A stretch of DNA of 64,000 bases from Streptomyces sp. NBC_00539 (lineage in GTDB: Bacteria; Actinomycetota; Actinomycetes; Streptomycetales; Streptomycetaceae), in the NCBI RefSeq assembly GCF_036346105.1, contig NZ_CP107812.1:186001-250000 (forward strand), written 5' to 3'. A program made the translations under genes and the position numbers. Under the pieces are notes generated by a model, which saw only the letters and a program-made list of their open reading frames with translations, made no database searches and was not told the origin of the DNA. Below are positions 48,825 to 55,143 of the stretch, piece after piece (position 1 is the first letter of the stretch; each line of letters opens with the position of its first letter).

Positions 48825-49043
48825 TCAGCGGCCGCGGCGGGCGGCGCGCCCCCGGACGAGGGCGATCCCCCAGGCGGCCCGGCGGCGCAGCAGCGTGGAC
48901 AGGGGCGGCCCGGGGTGGCACGGCGCGGGGTACACCAGCTCGGGGAACCAGAGCGCGGCGCGCTGGCGCGCGTGGTCGCGTACGGGTTCCCGTACCGGTT
49001 CACGGCGTGCGGGGACGAGGTAGCCGGTGATCCCGGTGCTCAC
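48825..49043 (-). CDS. Small hypothetical protein, translationally coupled
   Basis: 72-residue open frame starting with GTG that overlaps the SnoaL-like gene's stop by 4 bp (GTGA). Sequence begins VSTGITGYLVPARREPVRE; it is Arg/Pro-rich and ends in a basic tail RRGR. I do not recognise a family. No membrane helix or metal motif. The coupling and correct codon bias are the only evidence that it is made. It ends the operon that begins at the angucycline support genes, about 260 bp before the next gene. Confidence 0.5.
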   Translation of the reverse strand: MSTGITGYLVPARREPVREPVRDHARQRAALWFPELVYPAPCHPGPPLSTLLRRRAAWGIALVRGRAARRGR

Positions 49044-49591
49044 CACTGCACCCCGGTCAGCTCGGGCAGGCGGTCCCCGGCGTCCCACACGACGTGGAAG
49101 GAGACGTGGCTCAGCCGCCAGCCGGCCGCCGTGCGCACGGCGCGGGCCCGGCAGTACCCGCCCACCTCGAAGGGTGCCGAGGGCTGCTCGCCGGGCCGCC
49201 CGTCGCCGGCTCCGTGGAGGTGCCGGGTGAGCTGCTGGACCCGCAGCGTGGCCCGGTCGCCGTCGAGGCGGATGTCGTGGTTGGCGCTGATGTGGTGGGT
49301 GCGCGACCAGCGCGCCCCCGCATCCCGGCGCAGCACGGCGAAGCCCTCGACGCCGGTGCACGTGCCGACGGGGAAGGCGAAGACGGCGTCCTCGGTGAAG
49401 AGCTCGTCGAACGCCACCGCCCCGGGGTCGGTGTGGTCCCCGGTGTCGAGGGCGCCGACGTAGCGGTCGAAGAGGTCCCGCAGCTCGGCTCGGTCGCGCA
49501 GGACCCGTACTTGCGCGGACAGATCCGCGATCTCGTCGTGGATCGATGGCATGGCCGCTCCTGTTCGGGAATCGTCGGTCGATTCGGTCAT
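49040..49591 (-). CDS. SnoaL-like / nuclear transport factor 2 fold protein
   Basis: 183-residue protein. After a leader of about 15 residues it shows the NTF2 cone pattern: an N-terminal helix (ELRDLFDRYVGALDTGD), then FDELFTEDAVFAFPVGT, then strands with THHISANHDIRLDGD and RAVRTAAGWRLSHVSF. SnoaL_4-type proteins act as cyclases, hydroxylases or dehydratases in aromatic polyketide and sugar pathways; the chemistry cannot be fixed here. ATGA overlap with the 3-dehydratase gene upstream; an internal ATG at 49552 (MPSIHDE) is an alternative start. Confidence 0.78.
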   Translation of the reverse strand: MTESTDDSRTGAAMPSIHDEIADLSAQVRVLRDRAELRDLFDRYVGALDTGDHTDPGAVAFDELFTEDAVFAFPVGTCTGVEGFAVLRRDAGARWSRTHHISANHDIRLDGDRATLRVQQLTRHLHGAGDGRPGEQPSAPFEVGGYCRARAVRTAAGWRLSHVSFHVVWDAGDRLPELTGVQW

Positions 49592-50892
49592 GTCCGGGAC
49601 TGCACGAACTCCTTGACGGACGCGACGACGTAGTCGAGCATCTCGTCGGTCAGCGCCGGGTAGACCCCGACCCAGAAGGTCTGGTCGGTGACGATGTCGC
49701 TGTTCGTGAGGTCGCCGACCACGCGGTGCGGTTCGCCGATGTAGGCCGGGTGCCGGGTCAGGTTCCCGGCGAACAGGCGCCGCGTGCCGATCTTGCGGTC
49801 CTCCAGGAAGTCCACGAGGGCCGCCCGCGTGTAGGGCGCCGCGGGGTCCACGGTGAGGGCGAAGCCGAACCAGCTCGGGTCGCTGCGCGGGGTGGCCTCG
49901 GGCAGGATCAGGTGGGGCACGCCGTCGAGGCCCTCGCGCAGCCGGCGCCAGTTGCGGCGGCGGGCCTCGCAGAAGTCGTCCAGCTTGTCGAGCTGGGTGA
50001 GACCGAGTGCCGCCTGGATGTCGGTGGCCTTCAAGTTGTAGCCGACGTGCGAGAAGATGTACTTGTGGTCGTAGCCCTCGGGGAGGGTGCCCATCTGGTA
50101 CTTGAAGCGCTTGAGGCACTTGTTGGTCTCGCCCGGCTCGCACCAGCAGTCCCGGCCCCAGTCGCGCAGCGATTCCACGATCCGCGCGAGCGCCAGGTTC
50201 GAGGTCAGCACGCAGCCGCCCTCGCCCATGGTCAGGTGGTGGGCCGGGTAGAAGCTGACCGTCGTCATGTCGCCGAACGTCCCGGTGAGCTGCCCGTCGT
50301 ACGTGGAGCCCACCGCGTCGCAGTTGTCCTCGATGAGGAACAGGTCGTGGTCGGCGGCGAGCCGGGCGATCTCCGCGACCTCGAACGGGTTGCCCAGGGC
50401 GTGCGCGATCATGATGGCGCGGGTCTTGGGGCCGATCGCCTGCGCGACCCGGTCCGCCGTCGTGTTGTAGGTGCCCAGCTCGATGTCGACGAAGACCGGG
50501 ACGAGTCCGTTCTGGATGATCGGGTTGACGGTGGTGGGGAAGCCCGCGGCGACGGTGATGACCTCGTCGCCCCGCCTCAGGCGCCGGTCCTCGAGCAGGT
50601 GCGAGGTGAAGGCCGTCATGGCCAGCAGGTTGGCGGAGGAACCGGAGTTGGTCAGGTGTGCCTTGCGGTGCCCCAGCTTGCGGGCGAAGCGCGACTCGAA
50701 CCGGCGCGAGCTGGGTCCGGCGGCGATCCGCATCTCCAGGGCCGCCTCGACCAGCGCCGTGCGGTCGCGCTCGTCCAGTACCGCGCCGGCGGGCCAGATT
50801 TCGGTGGTGCCGGGGACGAAGGGCCGGTCGGCCTGGGTGTCCTGATGGAACTTCACGGTCTCGTCCAGTACGAGGCCCTTGTGGATGTTCAT
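49588..50892 (-). CDS. NDP-4-keto-6-deoxyhexose 3-dehydratase (SpnQ/UrdQ/E1 type)
   Basis: 434-residue PLP/[2Fe-2S] enzyme of the DegT fold. At the place of the aminotransferase Lys the sequence is FYPAHHLTMGEGG, so His218 replaces it, the hallmark of E1/SpnQ/UrdQ dehydratases that remove the C3 hydroxyl rather than transfer an amino group. Cysteines in RDCWCEP and NKCLKRF fit the iron-sulfur site. It gives NDP-2,3,6-trideoxy-4-keto sugars on the way to rhodinose, aculose, amicetose or forosamine, common on angucyclines. It needs the 2,3-dehydratase and 3-ketoreductase products from the 14-17 kb operon, which ties the two halves of the window together. Confidence 0.92.
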   Translation of the reverse strand: MNIHKGLVLDETVKFHQDTQADRPFVPGTTEIWPAGAVLDERDRTALVEAALEMRIAAGPSSRRFESRFARKLGHRKAHLTNSGSSANLLAMTAFTSHLLEDRRLRRGDEVITVAAGFPTTVNPIIQNGLVPVFVDIELGTYNTTADRVAQAIGPKTRAIMIAHALGNPFEVAEIARLAADHDLFLIEDNCDAVGSTYDGQLTGTFGDMTTVSFYPAHHLTMGEGGCVLTSNLALARIVESLRDWGRDCWCEPGETNKCLKRFKYQMGTLPEGYDHKYIFSHVGYNLKATDIQAALGLTQLDKLDDFCEARRRNWRRLREGLDGVPHLILPEATPRSDPSWFGFALTVDPAAPYTRAALVDFLEDRKIGTRRLFAGNLTRHPAYIGEPHRVVGDLTNSDIVTDQTFWVGVYPALTDEMLDYVVASVKEFVQSRT

Positions 50893-50948
50893 GACGTGAT
50901 CCCTTCCCGGCGCTCACCTGTCGCCGGTCGTACGAAGCCTCGGTCGGT

Positions 50949-51118
50949 CTAGGCCGTCTCTTTCGGATCTTGCCGGTCAAGCCCGCGTCGTCCGGCGCCG
51001 TGCCTCGCAAGGCGGAGGGGCGCCGGTGTACTGGACGTACTCCGGCGCCCCGACAACGCGGCGAGGTGCGGTGCCGGGCGGCGCGGGTCAGGCAAGATCC
51101 GGAAGAGACGGCCCTAGG
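50949..51118. repeat. 170-bp imperfect palindrome (MITE-like or structural element)
   Basis: CTAGGCCGTCTCTTTCGGAT at the left end is mirrored by ATCCGGAAGAGACGGCCCTA at the right. The arms match imperfectly over about 60 bp each. Inside is a perfect GGGGCGCCGG/CCGGCGCCCC stem (51017-51026 and 51042-51051) capped by GTAC..GTAC. The right end supplies the TAG stop of the epsilon-subunit gene. It fills the 221-bp gap between the 3-dehydratase and that gene. It could be a small non-autonomous element, a strong terminator, or both. No target-site duplication was evident. Confidence 0.75.
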
Positions 51119-51350
51119 CCGGCCGCGGGGCGGCGGGGTCTTCCCGCCAGGTGTGGGCGCGGCCGGCGGTGCGGTCGCGCCGGAGCCGGTGCCGGTTCGC
51201 GGGGGCGGGCCCGGCGCCCGCCGTGCCGCCGTACTGGCCCTCGTGGGCCGCGGCCCGGGCGAGGACGACGGCGGTCAGGGCCGCGAGTTCGTCGGTGTCG
51301 GGCCGGCCCTCCACCTCGCGGACGAACCGGCCGGGATCGTGTCTTGTCAC
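51114..51350 (-). CDS. Acyl-CoA carboxylase epsilon subunit
   Basis: 78-residue protein with the pattern VREVEGRPDTDELAALTAVV followed by a basic Pro/Ala-rich tail ending in WRED, typical of AccE/PccE, the small actinobacterial subunit that stimulates acetyl- or propionyl-CoA carboxylase. GTG start with AGGAG 7 nt upstream. No carboxyltransferase beta subunit is nearby, so it would act with a beta subunit encoded elsewhere, raising malonyl-CoA for the PKSs. Its stop codon lies inside the large palindrome. Confidence 0.75.
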   Translation of the reverse strand: MTRHDPGRFVREVEGRPDTDELAALTAVVLARAAAHEGQYGGTAGAGPAPANRHRLRRDRTAGRAHTWREDPAAPRPA

Positions 51351-51389
51351 AGGGTGCTCCTCGTCTCGACGGCCCCGCGGGGCCGCTGG

Positions 51390-52343
51390 TCAGACCGCGG
51401 TGTCGCTCGGCGCGTCCGGCGCCGCGGCCACCGACGGGGCGGCGGTCCGCGTCGTGTGGACGCGGGCGTCCGGCAGGATGCGCCGGACCAGGCCGCCCAG
51501 CACCCGGCCCGGGCCCACCTCCACGAACCGGTCGGCGCCCGCGTCGGCGAGCGTCGCGACGGCTTCCGTCCACCGCACGGGCCGGGTCAGCTGGCCACGC
51601 AGCGCGACGACGGCCTCGGCGGCGGTCTCGATGCGCCCCCCGGTGACGCTGGAGGCCAGCGGCAGCCGCGGGTCACGGAAGTCGGTGGCGATCAGGGTCT
51701 CGGTGAACTCCGCCTCCACCTCGCGCAACAGGCTGGAGTGGAAGGGGCCGCCGGTCCGCAGCGGCCGCACCCGTGCCCCGGCCGCGCGGGCGGCCTCGGT
51801 GAGGTGGGACACCGCCCCGGCCTCCCCGGACACCACCGTCTGGCGGGGTTCGTTGTCCCCGGCCACCTCGACGACCTGGTCCGTCGCCGCACGGGACTCG
51901 GCGCACAGCCTCACCAGGTCCCGGCGGCTGAGGCCGATGACGGCCGCGGTGGCGCTGCCGACCCGGTCGCCGACGGTGGCGACGAGTTCGCTGCGCAGCC
52001 GGACCAGCCACAGCGCGTCGGTCCACTCCAGGACCCCGGCGGCGACCAGCGCCATGTACTCGCCGAGGCTGTGCCCGGCTACCGCGTGCGGCTCCAGGCC
52101 TTCGCCGCGCAGCACCTCCAGGGCCGCCAGGCTCGTCAGGAACACGGCCGGCTGCGCGACGACCGGGTCCTCCAGGTCCCGGTCGGATCCGTCCCGGCAG
52201 ATCCTGGCCAGCGGGATCCCGAGGAGGTCGTCGGCGGCGCGGAAGTAGGTGTCGGCGAGCTGCGGACGCCGGGCGAGCAGCTCCCTGCCCATGCCGGCGC
52301 ATTCGGAGCCCTGCCCGGGAAATACGAAGGCGGTACGGGTCAT
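51390..52343 (-). CDS. Malonyl-CoA:ACP transacylase
   Basis: 317-residue FabD-type acyltransferase. FVFPGQGSECAGMG opens the domain, AGHSLGEY holds the nucleophile Ser and GGPFHSSL the catalytic His. It loads malonyl units on ACPs. Type II clusters usually borrow the fatty-acid enzyme, so a cluster-encoded copy next to a PPTase and a free ACP suggests a dedicated loading step for that ACP. The C-terminal 25 residues are Ala/Pro-rich. The specificity cannot be stated with certainty, but the FHS stretch fits malonyl. Confidence 0.9.
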   Translation of the reverse strand: MTRTAFVFPGQGSECAGMGRELLARRPQLADTYFRAADDLLGIPLARICRDGSDRDLEDPVVAQPAVFLTSLAALEVLRGEGLEPHAVAGHSLGEYMALVAAGVLEWTDALWLVRLRSELVATVGDRVGSATAAVIGLSRRDLVRLCAESRAATDQVVEVAGDNEPRQTVVSGEAGAVSHLTEAARAAGARVRPLRTGGPFHSSLLREVEAEFTETLIATDFRDPRLPLASSVTGGRIETAAEAVVALRGQLTRPVRWTEAVATLADAGADRFVEVGPGRVLGGLVRRILPDARVHTTRTAAPSVAAAPDAPSDTAV

Positions 52344-52366
52344 CCGGTCACGTCCTTAATCTGCGG

Positions 52367-53194
52367 TCAACTGGCGAGTGCCGTGCGGTCCGGCCAGGGG
52401 GCGGACGCACCGCACACGGAACCTCCGGCGGCCAGCCAGCTGTCGGGGACCCAGCGGACGTCGACCACCGCGGGGGCGGTCCCGGCCACCGCCACGGCGG
52501 CGGCGTGGGAGGTGTCGGCGGGGATGCCGACCATGGTCCAGTCGTCCGGGTGCCGGTCGTGGTCGGTGCCGAGGTAGTCCTCGGCGGGTGAGCGGCTCAA
52601 CCCTGTCCCGAGTCCCTTGAGAAACGCTTCTTTTCGAGTCCAGATCTGGCCGAAGAGCTGTCGTCGGGCCTCGCCGGCGGCGGCCCGGGCGATCTCCAGC
52701 TGCTCGTCCGGGTGCAGCGCCTTCGAGCAGATGTCGACGGTCTCCACTCCGGGCAGCTTCTCCACGTCGACGCCGAGCGGCACCGTGCCGACGCCGACCA
52801 GGGCCACTCCCCCGCTGTGCGAGAGGGAGTAGTGCAGCGGTGGCGGGGGCGGGGACAGCGCGGGGCGGCCGTGCGGTTCGCCGCACCCCGGGCAGGGCTC
52901 GCGCATGAAGCGCACGTCCTGCGGCAGCGTCGCCGTGTAGCGGCCGAGCAGCCGGCGCACCGCGACGTGGGCGGCCGCGTAGAGCATTCCGTCGGAGCGC
53001 CTGATGAAGGCGTCCGTGCGCTTGCGCTCCTGCGCGTCCAGTTCCGCGACGGCCAGCGCTTCGGCGTCGGCCCCGGTGGGGCGGCGCACCAGCCACAGGT
53101 CGACCCGGTCCGGGGAGAGGGTGAAGTCGGCGTCGGGCAGGTCGAGGTGGTTGACGGTCGGGCGGGTGGCCGGCCGCAGGGTGGTCGTCGTCAT
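52367..53194 (-). CDS. Sfp-type 4'-phosphopantetheinyl transferase
   Basis: 275-residue PPTase. PLGVDVEKL (metal-binding Asp and Glu) and IWTRKEAFLKGLG (W-x-x-K-E-A) are the family signatures. The CxxC pair in EPCPGCGEPHG is the usual feature of the streptomycete Sfp-like branch. It converts apo carrier proteins to holo form. Start overlaps the free ACP gene by 4 bp. It could serve the ACPs here and the T domain of the indigoidine synthetase, which is known to need an Sfp-type enzyme. Confidence 0.92.
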   Translation of the reverse strand: MTTTTLRPATRPTVNHLDLPDADFTLSPDRVDLWLVRRPTGADAEALAVAELDAQERKRTDAFIRRSDGMLYAAAHVAVRRLLGRYTATLPQDVRFMREPCPGCGEPHGRPALSPPPPPLHYSLSHSGGVALVGVGTVPLGVDVEKLPGVETVDICSKALHPDEQLEIARAAAGEARRQLFGQIWTRKEAFLKGLGTGLSRSPAEDYLGTDHDRHPDDWTMVGIPADTSHAAAVAVAGTAPAVVDVRWVPDSWLAAGGSVCGASAPWPDRTALAS

Positions 53195-53568
53195 GCCGGC
53201 ACCGCTGCCCCGTGCAGGTGCGACTCCGGGCCGAACTGGCCGACGAGGCATTCGATGAGCTCCTGCGCGCTGTTCGCCGTCAGCAGCCGCTGGAGGTTGA
53301 GGTCGACGCCCAGCACCGCCTCCATCCGGTACTGCAGTTCGATTCCGGAGATCGAGCCGATGCCCAGGCAGCCCATCGGGCGGCCCGTGGTGTCGACGCG
53401 GTGCGGCTCGATGCCGAGGATGCGGCCGAGCTCCTCGCGTACGTACTGCTCCAGCATCCGGGTGCGCTCGTGCCTGCCGACGGTGTGCAGCAGGGTGACG
53501 TCGGGCGGGCTGATGTGGACCGGCCCGCTGTCCGTTTCATAGGTGTGCGACATGTGAAGTGTGGTCAT
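53191..53568 (-). CDS. Free-standing acyl carrier protein (type I-like)
   Basis: 125-residue carrier protein with about 30 residues before the fold. The pantetheine site is GIGSISGIEL (Ser within IGS/SIS), followed by QYRMEAVLGVDL, which looks like a PKS type I or hybrid ACP rather than the GYESLALLE type II ACP at 59413. Embedded between MFS and PPTase genes with 4-bp overlaps on both sides. Possible role: carry a starter unit or an acyl group to be transferred onto a scaffold; partner not seen. Which of the two serines is modified should be checked. Confidence 0.8.
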   Translation of the reverse strand: MTTLHMSHTYETDSGPVHISPPDVTLLHTVGRHERTRMLEQYVREELGRILGIEPHRVDTTGRPMGCLGIGSISGIELQYRMEAVLGVDLNLQRLLTANSAQELIECLVGQFGPESHLHGAAVPA

Positions 53569-55007
53569 GATGCTTTCCGTTCAGGGCGTACGGGTGTCCC
53601 CGTACGCCCGGGGGCGGGGAGGTGGGGAAGTCGGTTGCGGCCGGCCAGGGCGCTGAGTGCGACGCCCGCGCCGGTCAGGCCGACGGCCGTGACCAGGGCG
53701 AGCGCCGCGCCCCGGTCCGCCGGGTACAGCGCGGCCACGGGGACGGCCGTCAGGGCGGCGCCCAGCTGGACGCAGGTCTGGTAGAGCGCGCCGGCCGGCT
53801 GCCGGTGCCCGGGCGGGAGCCCGCCGGTCGCCTGGAGGTGCAGCGCGGTGAAGGCGAGGACGAAGGCGGCGCCGACGCAGCCCGTCGCGGGCAGCAGGTC
53901 GGCGAAGCCCGGGCCGACGGGGCCGGCCCGCGGGTAGAGCGCGTAGCCGAGCGGCGCCGCGACGGCGCCCGCCGCGACCGCCCGGGCGGGTCCGAGCCAC
54001 AGCGCGATCCGGGCCGAGTACAGGGCGCTCACCGCGAGCGGGGCGCCGGCCGGCAGGAAGGCGAGCGCGGTCTGCCAGGGGGTCGCGCCGGCCCGGTGCA
54101 GGTCCAGCGCGGCCACCAGCAGGAAGGCCACGTAGGAGCCGTTGAGGGTGGCCGCCCCGATCGCGGAACGCACCAGCGGTGCGTGCCGCAGCAGCCCGGC
54201 GGCGACCAGTGGGCGCGGGGAGGCCCGTTCGGCCGCTACGAAAACGGTCCCGGCCAGCAGCGCCCCGGCGAAGGCGGCGCCCGCGCGGGCGGGTTCGCGC
54301 CCGGCGCCCACGGCGCAGGAGAGCCCGTACAGCAGCAGCGTCACCGCGGCGCCGAGGGCGAGGCCCGCCACCAGCGCGCGGCGGGTGGCGCCCGCCGCGG
54401 GCCGCGGGGCGGGTCCGTCGCGTGGGACGAGCCGCAGGCCCGCGGCGAGCAGCAGCAGTGCGACGGGGGCCGGGAAGGCCAGGGTCCAGCGCCAGCCGAC
54501 GCCGGTGAGCAGGCCCGACAGCAGCAGGCCCGCGCAGAACCCGGCGGCGCCGAAGAAGGAGTAGAGGGAGACCGCCCGGCGGCGGGCGGGGCCCTCGGGG
54601 ACGGCGGAGACGAGGATGGCGAGTCCGGTGGGAGCGGTGAGCGCGACGCAGCCGCCTTTGACGGCCCGGGTGGCGATGAGCACCGCCGCGCTGTCGGTGA
54701 GTGCGCCGGCCAGCGAGACCGCCGCGAAGAGGAGGAGGGCGGCGAGGTAGACCCGGCGCCGGCCCAGGCGTTCGACGAGCCGGTCGCCGAGGAGCACCAG
54801 CGCGCCGAACCCGGCGGCGAAGGCGCTGACGATCCACTGGAGCCCGGGCACCGCCAGCCCGAGGCCGTCGCCGATCCGCGGCAGCGCCACGACGGTCGCG
54901 GACACCTCCAGGGCGTCGATCAGCATGTTCGCGGAGAGTACGGAGACCAGGGCCCAGCGGGTCCCGCTCCGCCCGGCCCCGGCCGGGGAGGTGGTCGAGG
55001 AGTGCAT
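53565..55007 (-). CDS. MFS drug efflux transporter
   Basis: 480-residue membrane protein with about 12-14 hydrophobic segments; the loop DRLVERLGRRRVY after helix 2 is the MFS motif A and the arrangement fits the DHA2 (EmrB/QacA-like) group. Very Ala/Leu/Gly-rich. First gene of the support operon (MFS, ACP, PPTase), since a strong terminator lies just upstream. Probably exports the aromatic product. ATG preceded by GAGG inside the upstream gap. Confidence 0.88.
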   Translation of the reverse strand: MHSSTTSPAGAGRSGTRWALVSVLSANMLIDALEVSATVVALPRIGDGLGLAVPGLQWIVSAFAAGFGALVLLGDRLVERLGRRRVYLAALLLFAAVSLAGALTDSAAVLIATRAVKGGCVALTAPTGLAILVSAVPEGPARRRAVSLYSFFGAAGFCAGLLLSGLLTGVGWRWTLAFPAPVALLLLAAGLRLVPRDGPAPRPAAGATRRALVAGLALGAAVTLLLYGLSCAVGAGREPARAGAAFAGALLAGTVFVAAERASPRPLVAAGLLRHAPLVRSAIGAATLNGSYVAFLLVAALDLHRAGATPWQTALAFLPAGAPLAVSALYSARIALWLGPARAVAAGAVAAPLGYALYPRAGPVGPGFADLLPATGCVGAAFVLAFTALHLQATGGLPPGHRQPAGALYQTCVQLGAALTAVPVAALYPADRGAALALVTAVGLTGAGVALSALAGRNRLPHLPAPGRTGTPVRPERKAS

Positions 55008-55042
55008 GCTCCCGCTTCGACGTGGGGTGTGGGGAACGTGAA

Positions 55043-55082
55043 GGGCGGCCCGGCCGGGGAGGGTTCCCCGGCCGGGCCGCCC
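55043..55082 (-). terminator. 18-bp perfect hairpin terminator after oxygenase-reductase gene
   Basis: GGGCGGCCCGGCCGGGGA pairs perfectly with TCCCCGGCCGGGCCGCCC around a GGGT tetraloop, 62 bp beyond the stop of the fused oxygenase gene on the minus strand. It marks the end of the angucycline core operon and is the most stable hairpin I found. Confidence 0.8.
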
Positions 55083-55143
55083 GTCGCCGGCGTGGCGTGG
55101 GTGTTTCACGCCGGCGGCCTCGGGGGGCGGTACGCGGCGGCGG

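Noticed and set aside
49588-50892. Annotation as a sugar aminotransferase
   Set aside because: The PLP lysine is replaced by His218, the mark of 3-dehydratases in this fold.
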